A DNA stretch of 64,000 bases from Bacteroidota bacterium (GCA_023442525.1 JAEZZA010000012.1:77403-141402), one strand, 5' to 3'. Positions 18,694 through 28,464 are shown, counted from the first letter of the stretch. Made by a program: numbers and translations. The notes: generated by a model not told the origin, from the sequence alone.

Positions 18694-19626
18694 TTATAAA
18701 GATGATACTGTGGTTTCACTATCAATGATCATGGGAATAGTCATATTCATTCCCTGTACGCTCAGGCTGAGGTCGCCCGTAATATGCATTTTGGATGCAG
18801 AGGTTTTGGGCCATCCCGTTTTTGTATCAATTGTCATATTTCCTTTGCCCAGTCCGGAGAGATTATCGTACGTGATGTTTGCACCGCCATAATTCATAGG
18901 TTTGGCATCCAGCGCTGGTTTGATTGAGTTTTCCGACTCTATTTGGGCATCATTGGCTGCTAATTTGCTGAGCTTATAATCTGATTTGATTTCAAGTTCC
19001 ATTCCGCCGGAATTAACAGGAATCATATGCTGCCATTTGTCTCCTGCCTTTACTTCTTTATTCGGCACATTGTAGGTAAAACTTTCAACCATAAGATTCA
19101 GAGCATCTTTGCTTGCAGTATTAACTGCCTGCTCTTTCAATGCCTGGGCAGCTAAACCTTTGATCTGGGCTGTGTCTTTTAAAACAATCCCGGAAATCAT
19201 GTTATAGTTAACAATTTCCCTCACCTTTCCGCTGAAATCCAATTTTACGAATAACGGATTCTTACTGATACGGTTCATAACAGCCGACAGTACTTCCGAA
19301 GCATCGTCAGATGCCATGTTCCCTTCTTTTGATGAACTAACCAGGATATTTCGTCCCATTGCATTACTCTTGCTGATAATACTGTCAAAGCGTACCTCAG
19401 CAACCAGAAATTCCGGAGTAATTTCAAGAGCTTTAATTGACACATAGGTTGTACTGTTTGTAGTCGTATTCTGTGTCATGCCGTTTACCGTTTGTGATAC
19501 GCTCTGCTCGACCACCGATTTAAACTTATATACCTTGTTTTTTTCAGGATTAAGTTTTAATAATGTTTGCGCCTGAGCATTAATTACAACCGTAAATGCC
19601 ATGATGGCGAGAATTATTTTTTTCAT
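18694..19626 (-). CDS. DUF6263 family exported protein
   Basis: A 310-residue protein with a signal peptide ending VINAQAQ and no further membrane segment. It matches my recollection of the Bacteroidota DUF6263 family: an N-terminal NKVYKFKSVVEQSVSQTVNG segment, a middle NKEVKAGDKWQHMIPV, and a C-terminal GKGNMTIDTKTGWPKTS. Its function is unestablished; the beta-rich pattern suggests a periplasmic or surface-exposed lipocalin-like or YceI-like sandwich, which is inference. A well-formed Bacteroidota promoter lies 29-59 bp upstream. It forms an apparent two-gene operon with the beta-barrel receptor, suggesting a shared role at the outer membrane. Confidence 0.72.
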   Translation of the reverse strand: MKKIILAIMAFTVVINAQAQTLLKLNPEKNKVYKFKSVVEQSVSQTVNGMTQNTTTNSTTYVSIKALEITPEFLVAEVRFDSIISKSNAMGRNILVSSSKEGNMASDDASEVLSAVMNRISKNPLFVKLDFSGKVREIVNYNMISGIVLKDTAQIKGLAAQALKEQAVNTASKDALNLMVESFTYNVPNKEVKAGDKWQHMIPVNSGGMELEIKSDYKLSKLAANDAQIESENSIKPALDAKPMNYGGANITYDNLSGLGKGNMTIDTKTGWPKTSASKMHITGDLSLSVQGMNMTIPMIIDSETTVSSL

Positions 19627-19654
19627 TTTACCGAGGTTTAGGTTATTATGAGGG

Positions 19655-19685
19655 CAAAAATACGCCTGATTTTACGCTGTACAAA
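19655..19685 (-). promoter_or_regulatory. Bacteroidota-type promoter for DUF6263/receptor operon
   Basis: Read on the minus strand, a TTTG -33 element (19685-19682) is followed after exactly 19 bases by TATTTTTG (19662-19655), an 8/8 match to the TAnnTTTG -7 consensus of the Bacteroidota housekeeping sigma factor. The start codon of the DUF6263 gene begins 29 bp downstream. This is the clearest promoter in the window. Confidence 0.65.
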
Positions 19686-19759
19686 GTTTTTTCGGTAAGC
19701 GGTCAGTTTTGACCGCCGAAAAGCACAGCAGGTACGATTACCGGTAAAGCAGGTAAATG

Positions 19760-21955
19760 TCAGGAAACTTTAAGATATAATACTGCTGCGGAGGTGATTA
19801 CCATGGTCTTAATCCTGTGGAGAGCCCTGTAAATTCCCGGCTTCTGGTAGTTCGCGATTTCTGTTTTAACCTGGATCAGAAGATTATTTAAAGCGACAGT
19901 GCTTCTTTCATAACCGCCTTTTTTATTCCGTGCCATCCACAGCCGGTGATTTTCACGGAGATAATTATCGAGATGAGATTCTATGGATTTCAATTGAATA
20001 ACGCAGTTTTCGGCCGACATTTGTGGTCGCTTTGCTATAAAATACTGTAATTCTGCACTGGTGCGGAGTAGCCGGATGGCATTCTGAAATTCGTCACGAA
20101 TTATCTCCCCGTCAGGTGTTGTAAGCATTACATTATTCAGCAGTTCTTGTTTTTCGTTCAGAAATTCAAATAATCCGTCAAAATCGAAAGGTTGTTGCAT
20201 TGACTTTTGCTCCATGTAGACTTCCAGCATCTCAGGTGCAAAATCACTCATCATTTCCGATAAGCCCTTTCCTACCTTTTCATAAAGTGCCTGGTACATT
20301 ACCCTGTCGTTCAGACCAAACTGCAAAGCAAGCATGCTGGTAGTCATGTTGGGAATGGCAATTTCTTCAAACTGCATGTATCTGCCCAGATCAAGTGCCA
20401 GTTGTCCCATTATATGCCTGGAATCCCTGAATACATATTTACTGAGAAACATGGTTAATGGTAGCTTTTTAATGCTCCTGCTGTTCCAGCTCAGAGCTCC
20501 GCCAGTAACATAACCTGCATAACTTACAGGTAAATATTGCCAGTGTCCCATGTCGCCCCAGTCGGTTAGAAGCAAGCCTTCAGCATCGTACTTAACCGCG
20601 TTTGATGCGGCTGAGGCTATATTCCCGAGCATGTTGTTGGTCCGGCCCGTTATGCTGGTCCAGGAGCTTGTGCCAGGGCAGAGCATAAACTGCACGTCCG
20701 ACTTTGCCATGATCTTGCAGTTTTTCTCAAACGGATAACCCGACTCATAGCCCCAGTCGAGCAATGTTATATCCCCCGGAAGTTTCTTAATGCTTTCGGG
20801 ATGTCGCAAAATGATGTCGCCCCACATAAGCATTTTCCTGTTACGCTGCTTCAGCAGATCGTGAACTTTTAACGTGTAGTCCAGATATACATTGACAAGA
20901 CCTTCTTCTTTTACAAGCTTCTTACTTTTACCCTTTCCGAGTTCAAACGGTTCATCGAGGTTGGCATTGAAGGAAACCGAACTGAAGGCAGGAAGCATAT
21001 CATCCATCATTCTTTCAACCAGGTTGATGCTACGGGGATCCGACGGATCAAGAGTAGTCTTCATATCCAGAATTCCAAAGAGCTTATAACCATCAGGGCA
21101 TTCGGCAAGACCGGAATATTCTTCTGTTGCCAGCCAGGCCGCCATGTGTCCCAGTGAATTCTGATTCGGCACCATATCGATAAAATGCGTTCGGCAGAAA
21201 TAATCAAGCTTACGAATGTCCTCCTCAGTAACCGGAGTTTCAGTGGCTTCCCAGAGATGCCGGAACGATTGATATCCGTAGGAAAAACCTTCAACATACA
21301 ATTGAAAATGATTGTATTTAAGATCGGCCGCCAACTGAGCTATCTGTAATAATGTCTCTGTTGAGGGCACTTTGTCGCGACTTATATCGATCATAATCCC
21401 TCTTACCGGTAAATCGGGATAGTCTTCAATCATTACGCACGGTAACCGGCCGTTATGATTTTGTTTAAGAACTTTTAATGAGATGAAGGCATAATAAAGC
21501 CCTTTTTTATCGGAAAATTCGATTTCAATGCGCCGTGGGAGAATTTCCATGCGGTATCCCTCCGAAGGCAGATCATTCACATAACTGATTACAATATCTC
21601 CCTGTTTCTCAGTACCGGTGATATTCAACCCCGGGAATATCTCAAGCTGGTTGTCTATATATTCTTTCAGGGAATCATGAGCACTGTAATATGGTTTCTC
21701 AGGCATCTGATAATAACCGTCCATCATCATCACCTTCTGCGGTACCGGTATCAGTTCCAGGGGCAACCGGGCTGTAATATCCGTTGTATCGCTATGAATA
21801 ACCCGTGTATGATTGTTCTTAAGTAATTTACCTGTGTTTCTTTCCAGCCGGCGGTTTTCAGTGGCGTAAAATATTAAAAGCCCTGCCATGATTAATGCAA
21901 TGAAGAATATAATTGTCAGCAGGATTTTCCGGAAAATTCTCAGTAACCTCTTCAT
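19760..21955 (-). CDS. Membrane-anchored GH20 hexosaminidase-like enzyme
   Basis: A 731-residue protein with one N-terminal membrane helix (residues about 9-30) after a Lys/Arg-rich start, so it is probably anchored in the inner membrane facing the periplasm. A GH20b-type N-domain (about 75-180, with PQKVMMMDGYY and GLYYAFISLKVL) precedes the GH20 barrel, which starts at PVRGIMIDISRDKVPS. The catalytic Asp-Glu pair is at D334-E335 in NLDEPFELG, and W-rich barrel segments such as KMLMWGDIILRHP and LLDWGYESGYPF follow. Enzymes of this group remove terminal beta-linked GlcNAc or GalNAc. The pair sits in NLDE, not the usual GGDE, so the specificity may be divergent. The gene is divergent from the GH43 gene. 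Confidence 0.82.
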   Translation of the reverse strand: MKRLLRIFRKILLTIIFFIALIMAGLLIFYATENRRLERNTGKLLKNNHTRVIHSDTTDITARLPLELIPVPQKVMMMDGYYQMPEKPYYSAHDSLKEYIDNQLEIFPGLNITGTEKQGDIVISYVNDLPSEGYRMEILPRRIEIEFSDKKGLYYAFISLKVLKQNHNGRLPCVMIEDYPDLPVRGIMIDISRDKVPSTETLLQIAQLAADLKYNHFQLYVEGFSYGYQSFRHLWEATETPVTEEDIRKLDYFCRTHFIDMVPNQNSLGHMAAWLATEEYSGLAECPDGYKLFGILDMKTTLDPSDPRSINLVERMMDDMLPAFSSVSFNANLDEPFELGKGKSKKLVKEEGLVNVYLDYTLKVHDLLKQRNRKMLMWGDIILRHPESIKKLPGDITLLDWGYESGYPFEKNCKIMAKSDVQFMLCPGTSSWTSITGRTNNMLGNIASAASNAVKYDAEGLLLTDWGDMGHWQYLPVSYAGYVTGGALSWNSRSIKKLPLTMFLSKYVFRDSRHIMGQLALDLGRYMQFEEIAIPNMTTSMLALQFGLNDRVMYQALYEKVGKGLSEMMSDFAPEMLEVYMEQKSMQQPFDFDGLFEFLNEKQELLNNVMLTTPDGEIIRDEFQNAIRLLRTSAELQYFIAKRPQMSAENCVIQLKSIESHLDNYLRENHRLWMARNKKGGYERSTVALNNLLIQVKTEIANYQKPGIYRALHRIKTMVITSAAVLYLKVS

Positions 21956-22145
21956 AGGGGTTTCAATTAGTCGAATTTGGTTATTATACGATTCAGGCCA
22001 TTAAAAGTAATAAAAGCAGATGTAATTAACATTTATGCTTAACGGAAACCTTTAAAGCAGCCCGTGCGCTGACTGGTGAAAGTGCCGGAATTGTAAAAAA
22101 ATCTTTACTTTCACTTCGAATTATATTATTCCAAATTACTGCCCG

Positions 22146-23894
22146 ATGAAAACAATATTCTACTTGTTCATTCTGCTGGCCACAACATTACAGGTGGAAG
22201 CTCAAAACCGGAAACCAACTACATACTGTAATCCGATCAACCTTGATTACGGTTACACGCCGATACCCGATTTCAGCGAATGGGGAAGACACCGGGCTAC
22301 TGCCGATCCTGTGATTGTAAACTACAAAGGCGACTATTATTTATTCAGTACCAACCAATGGGGTTATTGGTGGAGCAGCGATATGTCGGAGTGGCATTTT
22401 GTACCCCGGCTATTTCTTCAGCCCTGGAATAAAACTTATGACGAATTGTGTGCTCCGGCAGTTGGAATAATCGGTGATACCATGTTGGTGTTCGGATCTA
22501 CATACACCAGGGATTTCACAATATGGATGAGTACGAATCCTAAAAGCAACGAATGGAAACCGCTTGTTGAGCGATTTGAGATTGGCGGCTGGGATCCGGC
22601 CTTCTTCACCGACACCGACGGTAGATTATATATGTACAACGGAAGCAGCAACCGGTACCCGCTTTACGGCATTGAACTCAACAGGAGGACGATGGATCCT
22701 GTAGGTACCCGCACCGAGGTCTTATTGCTCGATTCCTGGAGATACGGTTGGCAGCGTTTTGGTGAAACCGTGGATAACACTTTCCTGGATGCCTTTATGG
22801 AAGGTGCATGGATGACTAAATACAAAGATAAGTACTACTTGCAATATGGAGCACCGGGTACTGAATTAAGCGGCTATGCAGATGGTGTGGCTGTTGGCAA
22901 TTCGCCGCTTGGCCCGTTCACCCATCAGTCCGATCCGTTCAGCATGAAATTAGGAGGATTTGCACGAGGAGCAGGGCATGGAAGCACATTCACAGATAAT
23001 TCAGGCAATTACTGGCATGTAAGTACCATGATGATCAGTGTTAAAAATAACTTCGAAAGGCGCCTGGGAATATGGCCCGCCGGATTCGACAAAGATGATA
23101 TGATATGGTGTAGCACCTCATTTGGTGACTATCCGGCATATCTTCCGGGACATGGTAAGCATGGCGAACGACCCGAATGGTACCTGTTAAATTACAAGAA
23201 GCCGGTAAGTGTATCTTCAACTTATGGCGGATTTCACGCTAATAATGCAAATGATGAAGATATCAAAACTTACTGGAGCGCGGCCACAGCTAGTAAAGGT
23301 GAGTGGATACAGTCCGACCTGGGCGAAGTATCACAGGTATTTGCCATTCAGATTAATTATGCCGATCATGACGTTGACAGTGCACAGCTTGGAAAAATCA
23401 ACGGGGGCAATCAATATCACCAGTACAGGGTATTGTATTCAACCGACGGAAAGAAGTGGAATGTGCTGATTGACAAAAGCCGGAATAACACAGATATCCC
23501 TCATGATTACGTAGAGCTTGATAAACCTGTATTTGCCCGCTACCTGAAACTGGAAAACATTCACATGCCGTCCGGAAAGTTCGCCATCAGCGGATTAAGG
23601 GTATTCGGAAGAGGAAATGGATCGAAACCCGACAAAATCAGCGATTTTATGGTGCTGCGAACGGAGAAGGACAAACGAAGCGCCTGGATCAGATGGAGTC
23701 CGGTTTCAAACGCTTATGCATACAATATTTACTATGGTACCCATCCCGATAAACTGTACAATTGCATTATGGTTTACAATGCCAATGAATACTGGTTCAA
23801 AGGGATGGATCTTGCAAAGCCCTATTACTATACCATCGAAGCCATTAATGAAAACGGAGTCTCGGAGAAGTACCCGGTTATAGAGGTTCGATAG
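22146..23894 (+). CDS. Secreted GH43-type glycosidase with discoidin and Fn3 modules
   Basis: A 582-residue secreted enzyme: signal peptide ending VEAQ, five-bladed GH43 propeller to about residue 330, an F5/8 type C (CBM32-like) domain at about 345-490 with EWIQSDLGEVSQVFAIQI, and a C-terminal fibronectin III-like domain. The three GH43 acidic positions are visible: D54 in ATADPVIV, D150 in GWDPAFFTD and E219 in FMEGAW. The family contains arabinofuranosidases, xylosidases and exo-galactosidases; which activity applies cannot be told from this sequence. It is convergent with the GH2 gene downstream and divergent from the GH20 gene upstream, in a glycosidase cluster. Confidence 0.85.
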   Translation: MKTIFYLFILLATTLQVEAQNRKPTTYCNPINLDYGYTPIPDFSEWGRHRATADPVIVNYKGDYYLFSTNQWGYWWSSDMSEWHFVPRLFLQPWNKTYDELCAPAVGIIGDTMLVFGSTYTRDFTIWMSTNPKSNEWKPLVERFEIGGWDPAFFTDTDGRLYMYNGSSNRYPLYGIELNRRTMDPVGTRTEVLLLDSWRYGWQRFGETVDNTFLDAFMEGAWMTKYKDKYYLQYGAPGTELSGYADGVAVGNSPLGPFTHQSDPFSMKLGGFARGAGHGSTFTDNSGNYWHVSTMMISVKNNFERRLGIWPAGFDKDDMIWCSTSFGDYPAYLPGHGKHGERPEWYLLNYKKPVSVSSTYGGFHANNANDEDIKTYWSAATASKGEWIQSDLGEVSQVFAIQINYADHDVDSAQLGKINGGNQYHQYRVLYSTDGKKWNVLIDKSRNNTDIPHDYVELDKPVFARYLKLENIHMPSGKFAISGLRVFGRGNGSKPDKISDFMVLRTEKDKRSAWIRWSPVSNAYAYNIYYGTHPDKLYNCIMVYNANEYWFKGMDLAKPYYYTIEAINENGVSEKYPVIEVR

Positions 23895-23926
23895 TTTGCT
23901 ACACGTCTGCCGCCTTTGACGTAACG

Positions 23927-26900
23927 CTAAAGTGGTCTGATAATGTACCCAAATTCATACTCTGTACCCGTAAGCTGATATTCTTTATGTACACGGGGTG
24001 ACCAGCTGTCATCGCCTCCCAAACCCATTTGCTGATAATCGATATGCACCCAGGTATTCTGTCCACGCTGAAGTATATGTGATGTTTTGCTTTCATTTAA
24101 AGCCTTCTGCGAATAATCCTGCACATTGAAATTCAGCAATCCAAGGCAGTCTATTGTAACTTCCCTGATCAGACCATTTATCTTAAACCACTCCACATCA
24201 GATTTATTACCGTTTTCCTGCGGCATTACATGACTGAAATGCTGATCGGAGACTTTACCATCATATAAACCGGTAAATGCAGATTCTTTCCTGTCGATAT
24301 AACTTTCGAAGGGCCCTCTGCCAAACCATTCCACACGATTAAAATCGGCCGGCATGGCAAACTCAACTCCTACACGGGCCAGGGGAGGGAATTTATCAAT
24401 AAGTTTTACTTTATGATTAACTAATATTTCACCGTCAAAATTAAATGTATATTGTGTATTGAATTCCATTCTGCCACCTGAAAATACCAATTCGGTTTCA
24501 GCATTCACAACAGCGTGATTTTCGTGATGAGATACACTGAGGTTCTTAACATTTATTTTGTACTGATCCAATCCGGATTTTCTCCAACGCGCTGCAAAGC
24601 TGAAACCGCCGCCGCCTTCATCGTTATCTGTTGGTACGCGCCAGAAACAGGGGACAATGGGATGAGAGAGTACCGGACTTCCAAGATACTCAAAACTACT
24701 GAGCATACCCGATTCTTTAGCAATACCGGCACGGAAGACATCCGACTTAAATATCAGGTATTCAGGTCCGTCTTCAATCAGTACCTTATTATTTGTTTTT
24801 GATAAGGTCGCTTCAGCAGAACTTTTTTTCAGGCTGATTTGTTCTGCAGCAATTTCAAAGCCCGATGGAGCCCATGGCAGAGATTTTTTCAAGCGGAATG
24901 AGACATTAAGATGATAAAATGCTTTTTCTCCGAAATCGGGTTGATAAGGTATGGAAATAACAGCTGAATCCTGCGGCTTCACATTGAGCTGATCAACAAT
25001 TCCCGTTTGGAACGGTTTGCCGTTTCGGGCTACTTCCCAGTGAAGTCTTACATCGCTGAGGTCGCGAAAGAAATTAAGATTGTAAATTCTGAACGTTCCC
25101 TGGCTAAGATCTTCGGGTTTGAGGACAATATTCTGCATTACTTTTTTTGCTTCTCTGATCTCAGGCTGAGGTATCCTGTCGGGGTTTATCAGTCCGTCGT
25201 TCGCGTTAGCCCCGTCGATATGGTTCACAATATTCCAGTATTCCAATCCGCTATCATCTTTCGACCTAAGACCCTGATCGACCCAGTCCCAGGTAAAGCC
25301 TCCCTGCAGCCTTGGATATTTATAAAACAGATCCCAGTACTTCCTGAAATTGCCCAGCCCGTTCCCCATTGAGTGTGCATATTCGCATATAATAACCGGA
25401 CGGGATGGATCTTCATTCATTAGCCGGGTAATATCATCCAGTGTTGGATACATGGTAGAGATGATATCGTATCGCGATAAAACGTTGGCATACGAAGGAA
25501 TTTTACTTTCGTAGTGAATAGGTCTTGTAGGATCAATGGTTTTCATGGCATTATACATGGCGTCGAAATTGGAACCCCAGCCGGTTTCATTTCCCATTGA
25601 CCAGAAGATGACAGAGGGATGATTCTTATCCCGTTCAGTCATTGCAACACCACGACTTACCCATGCATCCTTCCATGCGGGATCTTCACTCAGATATATT
25701 TTCCGAACCGCCCATAATTCATGACTTTCAATATTGGCTTCATCCATAACGTAAAGTCCAAATTCATCGCATAAGTCGTACCATTCCGGAACATCGGGAT
25801 AATGGCAGGTACGTACAGCATTAAAGTTGTGCTGTTTCATTAAAACAATATCGGTAATCATCGATTCACGGCTTATCACCCTCCCTTGGTAAGGATCGAA
25901 TTCATGGCGGTTAGTGCCTTTGATCTCAACAGTCCTGCCATTTACCAATAGTTGGGAGTTCTTAATTTCCACTTCCCTGAAGCCAATTTTTTTTGAAATC
26001 ACCTCTTCTGTATTTCCGCTTTTGTCGGAAAGGATCATAGTCAACATGTACAATTCGGGAGTTTCGGCGGTCCATTTGGCCGGATTTTCCACTTTTTGAA
26101 CCAGGTTAAGAACACGTTCCCTTCCGGCATTAATTGAAGGACAATTGATTGTTTTAGTGAAAACTTCTTTACCTGACTTATCTGTCAGGATAACTTTTAC
26201 GTTTTTCGACTGAGAAACCGATGAGGAGTAATTCCTGATTTTAAGACGCAGTGAGAGGTTCGAATTTATCCACGATTCATCCAGGTCGGTTATTACATGA
26301 AAGTCTCTGATATGTACTGCCGGAGTTGAAAATAAATACACATCGCGATATATTCCGCTCATTCTCCAGAAATCCTGATCTTCGAGATAACTTCCGTCGC
26401 TCCATGTGATTACCTGTACGGCAAGCGTATTCAGGCCCGGTTTGATATATGAAGTAATATTAAATTCTACAGGTAAACGCGAATCTTCGCAGTAGCCCAT
26501 GTTTTTGCCGTTTACCCAGATGATACCCGCTGATTCGATACCTCCGAAGTGCAGGAATACAGGGTTCTTCGACCAGTTTTCGGGAATTGTAAATGTTGTC
26601 CTGTATAAACCTGTCGGATTATAATCGTGTGGTACCGAGGGTGGATCGGCTTTAAAGGGATGCATGATATTAGTGAAAACCGGAGGATCGTATTTACCCT
26701 GTACCTGCCAGTTGCCGGGGACGGTAATATTGTCCCACGAATTATCATTATAAACGGTTCCGGAAAACCCGGCCGGGACTTCTCCGGGATTCTTTACCCA
26801 TTTGAACTTCCATATACCATTAAGTGAATGGTAATAGGGAGAATTTTCCATTTTGAGAGTGGACGCCGATTCCACATCTTTATAATGAAAAAAGCTTGCT

Positions 26901-27019
26901 CTGGCAGGTTCATTATTAACGTGGAACACTGCAGGGTTTTCCCAGTTATTCTGACTCCTGAGCTGAATCTGTACTGACAGCAGGAATATAAATACCAACA
27001 AATACTTTACCAATCTCAT
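23927..27019 (-). CDS. Secreted GH2 beta-galactosidase, LacZ-type
   Basis: A 1030-residue enzyme with full LacZ-type architecture: signal peptide (about 1-22), jelly-roll sugar-binding domain with VPGNWQVQGKYDPPVFTN, Ig domain, TIM barrel, second Ig domain and C-terminal Bgal_small_N domain with GLGGDDSWSPRVHKEYQL. The acid/base Glu478 lies in FWSMGNETGW and the nucleophile Glu546 in IICEYAHSMGNG, both canonical. The signal peptide places it in the periplasm, unlike cytosolic LacZ. It is clearly distinct from the DUF4982-type GH2 at 2415. A short gap with an intrinsic-terminator-like hairpin separates it from the HTH gene upstream, so it probably has its own promoter. Confidence 0.92.
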   Translation of the reverse strand: MRLVKYLLVFIFLLSVQIQLRSQNNWENPAVFHVNNEPARASFFHYKDVESASTLKMENSPYYHSLNGIWKFKWVKNPGEVPAGFSGTVYNDNSWDNITVPGNWQVQGKYDPPVFTNIMHPFKADPPSVPHDYNPTGLYRTTFTIPENWSKNPVFLHFGGIESAGIIWVNGKNMGYCEDSRLPVEFNITSYIKPGLNTLAVQVITWSDGSYLEDQDFWRMSGIYRDVYLFSTPAVHIRDFHVITDLDESWINSNLSLRLKIRNYSSSVSQSKNVKVILTDKSGKEVFTKTINCPSINAGRERVLNLVQKVENPAKWTAETPELYMLTMILSDKSGNTEEVISKKIGFREVEIKNSQLLVNGRTVEIKGTNRHEFDPYQGRVISRESMITDIVLMKQHNFNAVRTCHYPDVPEWYDLCDEFGLYVMDEANIESHELWAVRKIYLSEDPAWKDAWVSRGVAMTERDKNHPSVIFWSMGNETGWGSNFDAMYNAMKTIDPTRPIHYESKIPSYANVLSRYDIISTMYPTLDDITRLMNEDPSRPVIICEYAHSMGNGLGNFRKYWDLFYKYPRLQGGFTWDWVDQGLRSKDDSGLEYWNIVNHIDGANANDGLINPDRIPQPEIREAKKVMQNIVLKPEDLSQGTFRIYNLNFFRDLSDVRLHWEVARNGKPFQTGIVDQLNVKPQDSAVISIPYQPDFGEKAFYHLNVSFRLKKSLPWAPSGFEIAAEQISLKKSSAEATLSKTNNKVLIEDGPEYLIFKSDVFRAGIAKESGMLSSFEYLGSPVLSHPIVPCFWRVPTDNDEGGGGFSFAARWRKSGLDQYKINVKNLSVSHHENHAVVNAETELVFSGGRMEFNTQYTFNFDGEILVNHKVKLIDKFPPLARVGVEFAMPADFNRVEWFGRGPFESYIDRKESAFTGLYDGKVSDQHFSHVMPQENGNKSDVEWFKINGLIREVTIDCLGLLNFNVQDYSQKALNESKTSHILQRGQNTWVHIDYQQMGLGGDDSWSPRVHKEYQLTGTEYEFGYIIRPL

Positions 27020-27051
27020 TAATTACTAATTAGGAGGGTTGATATAATAAA

Positions 27052-27077
27052 AACGGCACGTGTAAAAACGTGCCGTT
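27052..27077 (-). terminator. Intrinsic terminator of the HTH/H1-tail gene
   Basis: Two 9-base arms, AACGGCACG and CGTGCCGTT, flank an 8-base loop. Read on the minus strand the hairpin is followed by a T-rich run and lies 38 bp after the stop of the gene at 27115-28032. It should separate that gene from the GH2 gene 33 bp further on. Confidence 0.75.
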
Positions 27078-27114
27078 AAATTATAAAATATAAAACAGAT
27101 ATCTATTCCCTTTT

Positions 27115-28032
27115 TCAGCTTTCGGTCGGCTCATTGTTGGCCGGGGTAAAGGGAGGTTCAGGAGCTTTTTCATTCGGTGGAGCCGGCGCGGTTTCCGGAA
27201 CCGGTACTGGTGCAGGTTTAACCTGTTTTTTTGCTTTAACTGCTTTTGGCTTTGTTGCTTTTGGTTTAGCTACCTGTTTTGCTTTCTTAGCGGCTTTGGT
27301 GACGGCCTTTTTAGCTTTAGCTGGATTTTCGGCTTTTGCCATAGCAGTTTTCTCTGCTTTTGCAACTGCTGGTTTCTCGGCCTTTGGAGTTACCTGTTTT
27401 GTTGATTTGGCAGTAGCAGCCTTTTTAGCAGGTCTTCCTGGTTTTGCAGCCGGTTTAGCTTTAGCCTTACCTGCCTTGGCTTTAGAAGCTTTGGTAGTTT
27501 TTGCAGCTTTTGCTTTTGCAGGCTTAGTTGCCTTTTTTCCTCTGGTAGCAGGTTTGGTAAATGCACTTATCAAATCCTTTTTGGAATAATACAATTTATT
27601 ACCCCTGCGTGCAGCCGGTTTTAATTTTCTTGATCTAATCTTATAATAGATTGTAGTTGCAGAAACCTTAAGCAATTTCTCGGCTTCCTTAATTGTTATG
27701 TAGTCTGCCGGGATTTGTTGATTTCTGGTCTTCATCCAGTTTTCAAGAGCACTCTTTGAAAAGAATAATCTTCTGCCGCGTTTCTCAAAAGGTATCTTCT
27801 TATTTTTTACATAAGAATATAAATTGATAACCGACATCTTTAACAACTTCCCTGCTTCTTTAATACTTAATAAACCAGCAGGTGTTTCCTGACGTTTATT
27901 GGTTCGTTTCGTAGCGGAAGTCTTTTCCTCTTTCCTTTCAGCTTTTTTCGAAAGAATTCTTTCGATTTTATCAATACGCACAATAAGTTCAGAAATGGCT
28001 TCAGGTAATGTGTTAAATGTTATTTTTTTCAT
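27115..28032 (-). CDS. Double excisionase-type HTH protein with histone H1-like tail
   Basis: A 305-residue predicted DNA-binding protein. A short N-terminal helix (LPEAISELIVRIDKIERIL) is followed by two consecutive HTH_17/MerR-type winged helices: the first at about 50-103 with LLSIKEAGKLLKMSVINLYS, the second at about 108-160 with ITIKEAEKLLKVSATTIYY. Each ends in an RRGxxLYYSK-like wing. The remaining 145 residues are almost entirely Lys, Ala, Pro and Thr, like eukaryotic H1 or bacterial Hc1 tails, and include an AT-hook-like KPGRPAKKA. The end becomes Pro/Glu-rich. The combination suggests a sequence-guided nucleoid protein; that is inference. A hairpin terminator follows the gene. The low-complexity tail creates a long spurious frame on the opposite strand. 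Confidence 0.8.
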   Translation of the reverse strand: MKKITFNTLPEAISELIVRIDKIERILSKKAERKEEKTSATKRTNKRQETPAGLLSIKEAGKLLKMSVINLYSYVKNKKIPFEKRGRRLFFSKSALENWMKTRNQQIPADYITIKEAEKLLKVSATTIYYKIRSRKLKPAARRGNKLYYSKKDLISAFTKPATRGKKATKPAKAKAAKTTKASKAKAGKAKAKPAAKPGRPAKKAATAKSTKQVTPKAEKPAVAKAEKTAMAKAENPAKAKKAVTKAAKKAKQVAKPKATKPKAVKAKKQVKPAPVPVPETAPAPPNEKAPEPPFTPANNEPTES

Positions 28033-28232
28033 ATTTGATTATTAAGTTCTTGCGAAGGTAAAGATTTTTTTAATTCATAAATTAATTTTATTAACAATTG
28101 TCTAAATTAAAAGTGAATAATTAGATTCTTTGAGATTAGAAAATTTTTAAATTCCGGATTCAACTCTAAAAATTCATTGCCGGATAGGCTGGTACATGGG
28201 GTTTAGTATTCTTCAATTAACTTATTTGAAGG

Positions 28233-28454
28233 TTAAAAGATTTTTCTAATAACCCAGATTATCCCCGTAAGCAATAAGCTTACAAGGATCGTTGTGGTAA
28301 TCGGAAAATACAATGCATAATTTTCTTTTTCGATGCGGATATCGCCCGGCAATCTGCCCAACCATGATAATCTGTTACCCGTGAAATACATGATCAGTCC
28401 TGCTATTGTAAGTACAATGCCTGCAACAATTAGTATTTTACCAATAGTATACAT
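28233..28454 (-). CDS. DUF2905 family small membrane protein
   Basis: A 73-residue protein with two predicted membrane helices (residues about 4-26 and 48-70). The intervening loop carries the DUF2905 hallmark LSWLGRLPGDIRIEKENYA. Length and layout match the family exactly. Function is unknown; homologues are widespread in bacteria. It is a single gene with its own promoter-like sequence 11 bp upstream. The 200 bp between it and the HTH gene are AT-rich, and I see no gene there. Confidence 0.9.
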   Translation of the reverse strand: MYTIGKILIVAGIVLTIAGLIMYFTGNRLSWLGRLPGDIRIEKENYALYFPITTTILVSLLLTGIIWVIRKIF

Positions 28455-28464
28455 ATAGGTGATT

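Noticed and set aside
27134..27589. A 151-codon open frame on the plus strand, rich in Ala, Gly and Phe
   Set aside because: It is the complement of the Lys/Ala-rich tail of the HTH protein; codon bias of the tail keeps the opposite frame open. It has no domain or ribosome binding site.
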